Shown here piece after piece: positions 17,601 to 25,152 of a DNA stretch of 64,000 nucleotides; the first letter of the stretch is position 1; the number at the start of each line of letters is the position of its first letter. A program made the position numbers and the translations under genes. The notes under the pieces were generated by a model. The model saw only the letters and a program-made list of their open reading frames with translations, ran no database searches and was not told the DNA's origin. Source of the stretch: Christensenella sp. UBA2853 (lineage in GTDB: Bacteria; Bacillota; Clostridia; Christensenellales; Aristaeellaceae); NCBI GenBank assembly GCA_002350845.1, contig DEFL01000005.1:165268-229267 (forward strand), written 5' to 3'.

Positions 17601-18380
17601 TCACTCCTCTACAAAAAAGTGATGCGTAATTGTATTGAACCTTGCGTTTTGCTCCAGATAGGCAAAATGCGTGCCGCCCTCAAAGACGACCAGACCCGCA
17701 TCCGGAATCAGTTCTTCCATTTTTCTGCCCATCCACAGCGGCGTCTCCGTATCCTGATCGCCCCAGATCAGGAGCGTGGGCACGGTGATGTCCGGGAGCG
17801 CATCGGTAAGGTCGAGAGAAATCACTTTCACAAAGGTTTTGCGCATCTCATCGTCCAGCGCATTGTAGTCCCTTGACCCGTATTTTTCCCTCGCCTGCCT
17901 CTCCAGTTCATCCGGCAGGGTGCCGAAGATCTTCATGCGGCGCATGCGCGCAATCCAGACCTTGGTCTTCTGAAAGGCCTCCGCACGTCTGCGGCCCTCC
18001 TCGGTCTGGGGCTTGCGGATGCCGGCGGCTCCGGTGAGCACCATACGGTCAAACAGACAGTGATCCCGCGAGGCCAGAAAGATGGCCACGCGTGCTCCGA
18101 AGGAGTGGGCAATCACTGAGCACGGAAGGAAGTCCTCCTTTTCCAGGAGTTCCCGCAGACAGTCCGCATACTCCGGAACGCCCCAGGGTTCCGGGGGCCT
18201 TCCGCTCTTTCCGAAGCCCGGAAAATCCAGGGAAAGGACTTCCATATCCTTGCTGAGAGCCTGCTCGACCGGACGCATAAGTTCCGTGGAGCATCCCCAG
18301 CCATGCAGCAGGACAACCCGCTTTTTTCCGCTGCCCGTGCGCTCATAATAGACGTCCGCGCCACAACAGGTTGCTACCAT
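17601..18380 (-). CDS. Alpha/beta-fold hydrolase
   Basis: About 259-residue serine hydrolase. It has oxyanion-region VVLLHGWGCS, nucleophile elbow AHSFGAR, acid in WGDQDTETPL and catalytic His in GGTHFAYLE, so the triad is complete. No signal peptide; likely cytoplasmic. The ATG at 18380 is preferred over a GTG at 18392, because the AAGGAG site overlaps the GTG but is well placed for the ATG. Substrate unknown; lipase/esterase and C-C hydrolase relatives share the pattern. The gene lies between GNAT and murF in one transcript. Confidence 0.85.
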   Translation of the reverse strand: MVATCCGADVYYERTGSGKKRVVLLHGWGCSTELMRPVEQALSKDMEVLSLDFPGFGKSGRPPEPWGVPEYADCLRELLEKEDFLPCSVIAHSFGARVAIFLASRDHCLFDRMVLTGAAGIRKPQTEEGRRRAEAFQKTKVWIARMRRMKIFGTLPDELERQAREKYGSRDYNALDDEMRKTFVKVISLDLTDALPDITVPTLLIWGDQDTETPLWMGRKMEELIPDAGLVVFEGGTHFAYLEQNARFNTITHHFFVEE

Positions 18381-18395
18381 TCCGGTGTCCACTCC

Positions 18396-18848
18396 TTATA
18401 TTTTCCAGATATAGCGAACTTTTTCGCTGGACAGTTCCCATTCCTTCTGCAGGCTGACCGGCACCTTGACGGTTCTCTCTTCGATACAGCCGATCGCCTC
18501 ACACGTGCGCCGGCTCGCTTCATTGTCCGGATCCGTCGTGATCACAGCGCTTTCCTTGCCCGCCTGCACAAAGAGATCATGCACAAGCCGGCATGCCCGC
18601 GCCGCATAGTGATGGCCGCGCCAGGGGGGATCGATATGGTATCCGATATGTCCGAAATAATAGATCCCTGTGCCTTCCCCAAGGCGCACACTGATCTGTC
18701 CGATCTCCCGGTGTCTCCCGTGCAGGGTGATCCGGTAATCATGCATTTCTCCAAACCGCATGGATTTGAGCGGAGGATAGCCCTGAAAGGGCCTGAGGTC
18801 AATCACCCCGTCGGTCAGAACGCCCCGTCTTCCAAATGTCATCCACAT
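18396..18848 (-). CDS. GNAT family N-acetyltransferase
   Basis: 150 residues with the GNAT acetyl-CoA site: strand 4 YYFGHIGYHIDPPWRGHHYAARA, where the pyrophosphate-loop R-G-H-H-Y-A replaces the usual Q/R-x-x-G-x-G/A, followed by DPDNEASRRTCEAIG, typical of the RimJ/RimL-like group. Acceptor unknown. The start is one base after the sugar kinase stop, so the two are coupled. Confidence 0.85.
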   Translation of the reverse strand: MWMTFGRRGVLTDGVIDLRPFQGYPPLKSMRFGEMHDYRITLHGRHREIGQISVRLGEGTGIYYFGHIGYHIDPPWRGHHYAARACRLVHDLFVQAGKESAVITTDPDNEASRRTCEAIGCIEERTVKVPVSLQKEWELSSEKVRYIWKI

Positions 18849-18849
18849 A

Positions 18850-19773
18850 TCAAATCGCCTGTACTACCGATTTTGAAAGCATTGCTTCGTAGTCTTCGAG
18901 CCGGACCATCTGTGTCCCGGTCGTCATGCAGCTCGCAGCCGCCGCAGCGGTTCCGCAGCGGAGCATATCTTCCAGACTCATGTGCTGCACATAGGCATAG
19001 ATCATGCCCGCGACCATGGCGTCGCCCGCACCGACCGTCGACTGCACTTTCACATCAATGGCGGGTGAATAGACCGTCTGATCCGCCGTCACGAGCATTG
19101 CGCCCTGTCCGCCCATGGACACCACGACATGCCCGACACCCTGGTCAATCCAGTGGTAGGCAGCATCCTGCACTTCCTGCCTGGAACGCAGCGGGCGGTC
19201 AAACACGGCCTCCATTTCCGCCAGGTTCGGCTTGACAAACAGAGGCCTGGCCTTGATGCCCTCGAGCAGCGCCTTTCCGGACGCATCCAGAAACACAGGG
19301 GACGGTGAGAGCGTCTGAATCATGTTGTAATACATTGCTTCCGATGCATGGGGCGGAAGGGATCCGCTGAGCACATGCATGTCGCAGCAGTTCTTCAGCT
19401 CGGCTTCCTTTTCTGCCAGATCCTCCAGCGCCTTTGACGAAAGCGGCACGCCGGACTCATTGAGTTCGGTCACGCGCGAGGAATCCTGGGAGAAGATTTT
19501 GGTATTGGTCCGAAGCGTTCCCGGGGTGGAAATCGCTTCCACTTCAAGGTTTTCTTCGCTCAGCAGTTCCAGGAATTCTTCCTTCCCCTTGTCAGGGAGT
19601 GCACACACGCAGCGCACATCCATGCCCAGTGTCTTCAGGACGCGGGCAACATTCACGCCTTTTCCGCCCGGGTCCACCCGGCTGCGCAGGATCCTGTTCG
19701 TTCCTCCTGTGCGGAACGCAGAGACTTCCACCGTCTTATCAAAGGAAGGGTTTAAACAGAAGGTCGAAATCAT
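18850..19773 (-). CDS. PfkB-family hexose-phosphate kinase (1-phosphofructokinase-like)
   Basis: 307 residues of the FruK/LacC branch: N-terminal TFCLNPSFDKTVEV, DPGGKGVNVARVLKTLG substrate loop, KPNLAEMEAVF, and the C-terminal anion-hole/catalytic base motif STVGAGDAMVAG with catalytic Asp. Likely phosphorylates fructose 1-phosphate or tagatose 6-phosphate. No PTS or fru regulator gene is adjacent, so the substrate stays open. ATG preceded by GAGGAGG. Confidence 0.88.
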   Translation of the reverse strand: MISTFCLNPSFDKTVEVSAFRTGGTNRILRSRVDPGGKGVNVARVLKTLGMDVRCVCALPDKGKEEFLELLSEENLEVEAISTPGTLRTNTKIFSQDSSRVTELNESGVPLSSKALEDLAEKEAELKNCCDMHVLSGSLPPHASEAMYYNMIQTLSPSPVFLDASGKALLEGIKARPLFVKPNLAEMEAVFDRPLRSRQEVQDAAYHWIDQGVGHVVVSMGGQGAMLVTADQTVYSPAIDVKVQSTVGAGDAMVAGMIYAYVQHMSLEDMLRCGTAAAAASCMTTGTQMVRLEDYEAMLSKSVVQAI

Positions 19774-19869
19774 TCCCTACACCTCCTCACGGAACATACT
19801 ATTTCAACGGATTATAGCATGCAGGGCGTCCCCTTGCAAGGCAAGCGGCGCCCCGGGACCGGCAGCGGC

Positions 19870-20643
19870 CTAGAATGCAAACAGATTCCTTGCATTCTGC
19901 GTGGTCCGTTCAGCGAGTTCCTCAAAGGGCATGCCCCGCAGTTCAGCAATCTTTTCCGCGATGTAGCGCACGTTCCCCGGTTCATTGCGCCGCCCGCGGA
20001 CCGGTTCCGGTGCCATGTAGGGACTGTCAGTCTCAATCAGAAGGCGCTCAAGGGGCACATTGCGGGCCGCTTCCTGCAGTTTCGGCGCTTTCTTAAAGGT
20101 CACCGGGCCCGCAAAGGAGATATAAAAGCCCAGTTTCAGGTATTCCCTGGCAATTTCCCAGCTGCCTGAAAAACAGTGCATGATGCCTCCGGACAGAATG
20201 CTTTTATGCTCCTTCAGGAGGGTGATCATATCCATATGTGCATCCCGGATATGAAAGCTGACCGGGAGCGAGAGTGCATAGGCCAGTTCCATCTGCTCAA
20301 TGCAGGCTTTCTTCTGGACCTCCGCAGAGGGATTCGTGTCCCAGTGCAGGTCCATGCCGATCTCCCCGATCGCACGGACCTCCGGGAAAGCTGCGAGCTT
20401 TCGGAGCGCATCGAGCACATCCGGCGTCAGAGTATCCGCATGCTCCGGGTGCACACCCACGGCGCAGCAGACACCGTCTGTTTCCTGTGCAAAGCGCAGC
20501 GCGGTTTCCGAGCTTGACAGATCGTATCCGATGACAGCGCACCGCGTCACGCCCATTTCAGCCATCCGTGCAAGCACCGCGCTCCGGTCCTGATCAAAGT
20601 CCGTATCGCTCAGATGACAATGTGTATCAAAGAGTTCCACCAT
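19870..20643 (-). CDS. tatD: TatD family metal-dependent deoxyribonuclease
   Basis: 258-residue amidohydrolase-fold nuclease. Metal ligands are seen in FDTHCHL, in AIGEIGMDL, in SFHIRDAH, in MHCFSG and in LLIETDSPY. Relatives act as 3'-5' DNases in DNA repair and quality control. The ATG at 20643 is chosen because MVELFDTHCHL is the canonical N terminus and AAAGGAA precedes it. It heads the long minus-strand gene array; a terminated RNA lies upstream. Confidence 0.92.
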   Translation of the reverse strand: MVELFDTHCHLSDTDFDQDRSAVLARMAEMGVTRCAVIGYDLSSSETALRFAQETDGVCCAVGVHPEHADTLTPDVLDALRKLAAFPEVRAIGEIGMDLHWDTNPSAEVQKKACIEQMELAYALSLPVSFHIRDAHMDMITLLKEHKSILSGGIMHCFSGSWEIAREYLKLGFYISFAGPVTFKKAPKLQEAARNVPLERLLIETDSPYMAPEPVRGRRNEPGNVRYIAEKIAELRGMPFEELAERTTQNARNLFAF

Positions 20644-20807
20644 GGAATAATTCCTTTCTTTTCCTGTTTCATATGAAAAAACAGCACCGGCCTCAAAGCA
20701 CCTGTTCCTCATGCGAATACGGAACATCCTGCCTTTTGTCTGTGCTGTTCCTTGATTCTCTCTGCAGGGGAATGCCCGCCCATATCCATCTCAATGTCAA
20801 AAGAAAT

Positions 20808-20831
20808 AAAAAAACCGACCTTCCGTCAGTT
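20808..20831 (-). terminator. Terminator of the putative ncRNA
   Basis: Stem AACTGAC/GTCGGTT with loop GGAAG (one G-T wobble pair), followed by a seven-T run on the minus strand. Confidence 0.7.
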
Positions 20832-21032
20832 CTTTTAAAGAGATGCCCCAGAGTGCCGGTGCCACCGTTTTTTCACCCGCTGCTAAGAACGGGCTGGTGC
20901 TCCGCTGCTGCTTGTTTGCCGTCCCCTAGCGTCATGGACGGGGGCATGACAGCATCAACTTGGACGAGAGCTCCATTTTGTGAAGTGTGGGGAAAACCGG
21001 AAAGCTGCCGCACACTCCAGGAAACATCCGTT
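20808..21032 (-). ncRNA. Putative ~225-nt noncoding RNA (rod-like, 6S-like?) upstream of tatD
   Basis: A perfect promoter (TTGACA 21062-21067, 17 bp, TATAAT 21039-21044) and an intrinsic terminator (hairpin 20813-20831, T run to 20808) bracket a stretch with no credible gene. The 5' CTGGAGTG can pair with the 3' CACTCTGG, and inward of this CCGGTTTT..CCC can pair with GGG..AAAAAACGG. The middle has CCGTCC/GGACGG. The result is a long rod with a bulged centre, as in 6S RNA. It contains GGTGGCACCGG, reminiscent of a T-box, but the other T-box elements are missing. It may be a stand-alone RNA or a tatD leader. Confidence 0.45.
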
Positions 21033-21038
21033 GGCTAC

Positions 21039-21067
21039 ATTATATGCACAGGGTGCTTTCCTGTCAA
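21039..21067 (-). promoter_or_regulatory. Consensus promoter of the putative ncRNA
   Basis: TTGACA and TATAAT, both exact matches to the sigma-A consensus, with a 17-bp spacer, reading away from the cation efflux gene. Confidence 0.8.
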
Positions 21068-21160
21068 GATAAAAAACGACTGTATCTGTTCTTTCCGTTC
21101 ACATTTATGCCAGTTAACACAAAAATGCGGCGCATGATTTCTGCATTGCCATGGTTGCGA

Positions 21161-21190
21161 TTGACTAATCTCCCGCCATCTACCTATAAT
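21161..21190 (+). promoter_or_regulatory. Promoter of the cation efflux gene
   Basis: TTGACT (21161-21166) and TATAAT (21185-21190) with an 18-bp spacer, 38 bp upstream of the ATG. Confidence 0.75.
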
Positions 21191-21228
21191 TCTATCAATT
21201 TCTACTGTTGAAATCACGAGGTACTGAT

Positions 21229-22344
21229 ATGGATTCTCTAGAGCGAAGGCGAATCGGAGAAAAAGCGTCCATCACCGGGATCCTGTGCAATCTTGCATTG
21301 TTTGTGCTGAAACTCGTTATCGGTTCAGCCGGGCATTCCCTTTCTGTGGTGGCAGACGCTTTCAATAACATGACCGATTTTGTCTCTTCTTTTGTCAGTC
21401 TTGTTTCTGTCCAGCTCTCCGGCAAACCGGCCGACCGCGAACACCCCTTCGGCCATGGGCGCACAGAGTACATTGCCGGATTTCTGGTGGCCCTTCTCAT
21501 TCTCATCGTCGGCGTCAACCTGCTCCGCTCCTCTGTCGAGCGCCTGCTCTCCCCCTCGCCGCTTCAGATGAGCACACTGGGCATTCTTCTTCTGTCCGCC
21601 ACCATTCTCATCAAGTTTGTCCTCTTTCTCTATTTCCGCACAACCGGGCTTCGGGCGGACCTCCCTGTGCTTCTCCTTTCATCCAAGGATGCGCTGTTTG
21701 ACTGTCTGACCACCTTGATCACGATCTGTGCCATGGTCTTCAGCCGTTATGTGTCTGTCAATCTGGATGCCTGGGCAGCACTCGCCCTGTCCTGCCTGAT
21801 CCTCATCACGTCTGTCCGGCAGATCCGGTCCACCGCCACGCCGCTTCTTGGCAGCCAGCCGACACAGGAGATGACCACTGCCCTGACCGAGCTGGCATCC
21901 AGCCATCCGCAGGTGCTGGATGTGCATGACGTGCTGCTGCACGATTATGGTTACCACCTCTATGTCGGCTCCATGCATATCAGTCTGCCCGAATCCCTCT
22001 CATTCCATGATGTGCATGCCATCGCTGATGCCATAGAACATGAAGCCATGGACAATCTTGGGATTCAGCTTGTCGTGCATGCTGACCCCGTGGCTGTGAA
22101 TGATCCGCTCCGGGATGACCTGATGCGGGCAGCTCAGGCTGTTCTTTCCTCCTGCGGAAACGATCTGTCCATCCATGACTTCCAGCTGGACCACACCTGT
22201 GTCCCTGCGCACCTGTCCTTTGATGTGCAGATGCCCTATGCCGACTCCGCGCTTCCGGAAGAAGATCTCCGCCGGCTTCTGACCGATGCGCTGCACGAAA
22301 AAATGCCGTCTCTGGTCTGCCAGATTCATATCGATCACGTGTAA
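21229..22344 (+). CDS. Cation diffusion facilitator (CDF) family transporter
   Basis: About 371-residue divalent metal/proton antiporter. The N-terminal transmembrane domain holds the metal-site helices (VVADAFNNMTDFVSSF and HPFGHGRTEYIAG on helices 2-3; LLSSKDALFDCLTTL with the second Asp pair on helix 5). The cytoplasmic metal-binding domain follows (HPQVLDVHDVLLHDYG). An extended C-terminal tail (~80 residues) goes beyond the minimal ZitB/YiiP length. The ATG at 21229 has GAGG upstream; an in-frame TTG at 21208 is less likely. Metal (Zn, Mn, Fe) not predictable. Confidence 0.9.
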   Translation: MDSLERRRIGEKASITGILCNLALFVLKLVIGSAGHSLSVVADAFNNMTDFVSSFVSLVSVQLSGKPADREHPFGHGRTEYIAGFLVALLILIVGVNLLRSSVERLLSPSPLQMSTLGILLLSATILIKFVLFLYFRTTGLRADLPVLLLSSKDALFDCLTTLITICAMVFSRYVSVNLDAWAALALSCLILITSVRQIRSTATPLLGSQPTQEMTTALTELASSHPQVLDVHDVLLHDYGYHLYVGSMHISLPESLSFHDVHAIADAIEHEAMDNLGIQLVVHADPVAVNDPLRDDLMRAAQAVLSSCGNDLSIHDFQLDHTCVPAHLSFDVQMPYADSALPEEDLRRLLTDALHEKMPSLVCQIHIDHV

Positions 22345-22452
22345 TCATTTGGCTTTTGTACATTTCATGGTTTTTGCTTGCAGACCCTTTGCAATTGTGC
22401 TATGTTTGCGAATGCTGCTCTTGACCAAATCCAGCAAAGGAGTCCGAATTCC

Positions 22453-23631
22453 ATGGAATTTGCACAGCGTATGAATCGATTCGGCGATGAAATATTCGCC
22501 AGCCTGAATGAGAAAAAACTGGCGCTTGAAGCTGAAGGCCGCACGATCTGGAACATGAGTATCGGAACGCCCGACTTTGAGACGCCCCAGCATATCCGGG
22601 ATGCACTCGTTGAGAGTGCTGCGGATCCCGCCTCCTGGAAATATACTCTGCGCGACATGCCCGAGCTCACGCAGGCCGTATCGGATTACTATCTGAAGCG
22701 TTACGGTGTCGAGGTGTCCCCGGACTGCGTGATGAGCTGCTACGGCACGCAGGAGGGCTGCGGCCATCTGGCCATGGCACTGTGCGGTGAAGGGGATACC
22801 GTGCTCCTGCCTGACCCCTGCTACCCGGTATTCAAGGCCGGCGTCCTGCTCGCCGGGGCTGAGCCCGCCTGGTATCCGCTGAAAAAAGAGCATGATTTTC
22901 TCCCTTATCTCCCGGATATTCCCGAGGAGACAGCACGCAGGGCCCGCTTTATGATCGTCTCCCTGCCTGCCAATCCCGTCGGTTCGGTTGCCGGGAAGGA
23001 TACCTATGAAGAGCTTGTCGCCTGGGCCAAAAAGTATGATGTGCTCATCGTGCACGACAATGCCTACAGTGACATCATCTACACCGATGAGCCCGGTGGA
23101 AGCTTCCTGAAGACCCCCGGTGCAATGGATGTCGGTGTGGAGTTTTTCTCCCTCTCCAAGTCCTTTAATGTGACCGGCGCAAGGATTTCCTTCCTGCTCG
23201 GGCGCAGGGATGTCGTCGATGCTGTCCGCAAGCTGCGCAGTCAGATCGATTTCGGCATGTTCCTTCCGATTCAGAAAGCAGCCATTGCTGCGCTGACCGG
23301 ACCTCTGGATTCGGTCCGCCATCAGTGCGCACTGTACCGCGAGCGCCGCGATGCCCTCTGCGGAGGTGCTCGGGCAATCGGCTGGAATATTCCCGACGCC
23401 AAAGGCAGCATGTTCGTCTGGGCGCCGATTCCCGCGCACTATACCCGCTCCATGGATTTCTGCATGGACCTGCTCGAGAAGGCAGGCGTCCTCTGTACGC
23501 CGGGTTCCAGCTTCGGCCCGCACGGCGAGGGCTATGTTCGCTTTGCCCTGGTGCTTCCGCCCGAAAAGATCGCACAGGCACTTGCGTCCATTCAGAAAAG
23601 CGGCGTGCTGACCGCTTCCAGCGCGCTTTGA
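22453..23631 (+). CDS. Class I/II PLP-dependent aminotransferase
   Basis: 392 residues of fold type I aminotransferase: SIGTPDFETPQHI, LPANPVGSV (substrate/PLP contact), HDNAYSDIIYTDEPG, and the Schiff-base lysine in SLSKSFNVTGARISF. The overall pattern resembles aspartate or LL-diaminopimelate aminotransferases. The ATG at 22453 (MEFAQRMNRFGDEIF) is favoured over upstream in-frame codons because AAAGGAG stands about 10 nt before it. The next gene starts 30 nt downstream. Substrate not assignable with confidence. Confidence 0.88.
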   Translation: MEFAQRMNRFGDEIFASLNEKKLALEAEGRTIWNMSIGTPDFETPQHIRDALVESAADPASWKYTLRDMPELTQAVSDYYLKRYGVEVSPDCVMSCYGTQEGCGHLAMALCGEGDTVLLPDPCYPVFKAGVLLAGAEPAWYPLKKEHDFLPYLPDIPEETARRARFMIVSLPANPVGSVAGKDTYEELVAWAKKYDVLIVHDNAYSDIIYTDEPGGSFLKTPGAMDVGVEFFSLSKSFNVTGARISFLLGRRDVVDAVRKLRSQIDFGMFLPIQKAAIAALTGPLDSVRHQCALYRERRDALCGGARAIGWNIPDAKGSMFVWAPIPAHYTRSMDFCMDLLEKAGVLCTPGSSFGPHGEGYVRFALVLPPEKIAQALASIQKSGVLTASSAL

Positions 23632-23661
23632 AGCAAATGATTCTGTGAAAGGGTGTTCTCC

Positions 23662-24708
23662 ATGCTTTCCGTTTCTGATGTCCGTCTTTCCGGCCGCAAT
23701 GTCCAGCTCGGCGATACGCTCTACCTCGGCTGGTCAGGCTCCTTTGTGGAGTTTGAGACCGACAGCCACAGTATCTCGATGGATCTGTGCACGGATAAAA
23801 CACCCCTGGAGGAGATTTATCTCGCCCGGGTCGCTGTCTATGTGGAGGACCTCCAGGAGCCGGTCCGCATCCTGACGCTGAGAACCCCCTGCGTGCATGT
23901 ATGCATTCCGGTCTCCGATGGCAGTCAAATGAAAGCAGTCCGTATTCTGCGCCTGACTGAAGCCGCCTTCGGGCTGTCAGGCATCCGGCATCTTGATGTG
24001 GAAGACGGGGCCAGGGTACGCCCGACCCAGCCCAAAGCCCGCCGGATTGAATTTATCGGGGATTCCATCACCTGCGGCTATGGCATTGAGTCGCGGTCCC
24101 CGGCCACCTTTACCACAGCCACCGAAAATCCCACCTCGGCCTATGCCATGCTCACGGCCAGAGCCCTTGACGCAGACTGTTCGCTGGTTGCGTGGAGCGG
24201 TATCGGCCTGATTTCCTCCTGGGTGGATGCCAGCACGGAAGAGCCCAATCAGGCGCTCCTCATGTCCAGGCTCTACCCGTATCATCACCTCCGCCTCTCC
24301 GAGCGTCTGAACACCCCGGCCGATCTGCATGTGTTTGCGGAGGATCCCGCCGATCTCGTGGTAATCAACATTGGCACCAACGATTCCAGCTGGACGCGCG
24401 GAAAGCCCGAGCGGGAAGCCCTGTTTGGCGAAGCCTATCTGCATTTCCTTGAACAGGTGCATGCCGTGAGACCCTCCTCCCCGATCCTGTCCATCCTTGG
24501 AACCATGGGCCAGAGCCTGTGTGATACAGTGGAAGAGCAGGTGCGCCTGTTCCAGAGTGCCCATCCTGAAGCATGGGTCCGTTTCCTTCGCATGCCCATG
24601 CAGCGAGCAGAAGACGGCCTGGGGGCTGACGGCCACCCCACCCCTGCCACACAGCGCATCGCGGCCGATCATCTGATCGCGGGTATCCAGGAACTTCGCC
24701 CCTGGTAA
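23662..24708 (+). CDS. SGNH/GDSL esterase, carbohydrate esterase family 2-like
   Basis: 348 residues. Residues 1-115 look like the beta-sandwich that precedes the catalytic domain in CE2 esterases. The SGNH domain follows, with block I FIGDSITCGYG (Ser135), block III NIGTNDSSW and the terminal catalytic pair in ADGHPT. CE2 enzymes deacetylate plant polysaccharides. No signal peptide is visible, so a cytoplasmic oligosaccharide or other acyl substrate is more likely. The ATG at 23662 is preferred over a GTG three codons upstream. Probably co-transcribed with the aminotransferase. Confidence 0.85.
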   Translation: MLSVSDVRLSGRNVQLGDTLYLGWSGSFVEFETDSHSISMDLCTDKTPLEEIYLARVAVYVEDLQEPVRILTLRTPCVHVCIPVSDGSQMKAVRILRLTEAAFGLSGIRHLDVEDGARVRPTQPKARRIEFIGDSITCGYGIESRSPATFTTATENPTSAYAMLTARALDADCSLVAWSGIGLISSWVDASTEEPNQALLMSRLYPYHHLRLSERLNTPADLHVFAEDPADLVVINIGTNDSSWTRGKPEREALFGEAYLHFLEQVHAVRPSSPILSILGTMGQSLCDTVEEQVRLFQSAHPEAWVRFLRMPMQRAEDGLGADGHPTPATQRIAADHLIAGIQELRPW

Positions 24709-24734
24709 AACATTTTCTTTGACAGTCCACTGCA

Positions 24735-24762
24735 GGGAAGACGCCCTGAGCGACGTCTTCCC
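24735..24762 (+). terminator. Terminator after the CE2-like esterase gene
   Basis: Perfect 9-bp GC-rich stem (GGGAAGACG / CGTCTTCCC) with a 10-nt loop, followed by TTTGCCCC; the T tract is short. Confidence 0.55.
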
Positions 24763-24810
24763 TTTGCCCCCATGCGTTTCTGCCAAATCAGACAGTACAA
24801 AAAAATCCCC

Positions 24811-24839
24811 TTGACACAAAAGGTAAAATCGTGTAAGAT
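24811..24839 (+). promoter_or_regulatory. Promoter of the tRNA-Met pair
   Basis: TTGACA (24811-24816), 17-bp spacer, TAAGAT (24834-24839), 29 bp upstream of the first tRNA. Confidence 0.8.
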
Positions 24840-24868
24840 ACCGTTTGTCGCCAAGAGCGACCGAATAT

Positions 24869-24942
<74 letters not shown>

Positions 24943-24945
24943 CGT

Positions 24946-25019
24946 GGCTCCGTAGCTCAGCTGGCTAGAGCATTCGGTTCATACCCGGAGTGTCATTGGT
25001 TCGAATCCAATCGGAGCCA
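24946..25019 (+). tRNA. tRNA-Met (CAT), elongator
   Basis: Acceptor GGCTCCG/CGGAGCC with discriminator A, D-arm GCTCAGCTGGCTAGAGC, anticodon loop TTCATAC, T-arm ATTGG/CCAAT. It lies 3 nt after the initiator tRNA in the same transcript, and CCA is not encoded. A tRNA-Ile2 read through lysidine would also show CAT, but the overall sequence is Met-like. Confidence 0.9.
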
Positions 25020-25026
25020 CTCAAAA

Positions 25027-25060
25027 AGTCTTATCTCACTGAGATAAGGCTTTTCTTTTT
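25027..25060 (+). terminator. Terminator of the tRNA-Met operon
   Basis: CTTATCTC-ACT-GAGATAAG stem extended by AGT/GCT, followed by a T-rich tail. Confidence 0.85.
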
Positions 25061-25074
25061 CTTCCGACTGAAAA

Positions 25075-25101
25075 GCAGCCGCTGTCTTTCACAGCGGCTG
25101 C
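25075..25101 (-). terminator. Terminator of the DUF2974 hydrolase gene (distal)
   Basis: Perfect 10-bp stem GCAGCCGCTG/CAGCGGCTGC, 7-nt loop, followed on the minus strand by TTTTC. A second hairpin (25123-25146), followed by six T's on the plus strand, overlaps the gene's end and would stop converging plus-strand transcripts. Confidence 0.65.
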
Positions 25102-25152
25102 TCATTGTTACAAACGGTTCGTCCGGTCAGGCACATGCCTGCCCGGCTTTTT

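Noticed and set aside
20840..20880. T-box riboswitch upstream of tatD, suggested by GGTGGCACCGG on the minus strand
   Set aside because: The expected antiterminator partner, the stem I motifs and a specifier loop could not be found, and the terminator stem does not share bases with this element.
24946..25019. tRNA-Ile2 (lysidine-modified CAT)
   Set aside because: Sequence and stem pattern are closer to elongator tRNA-Met; only modification data could settle it fully.
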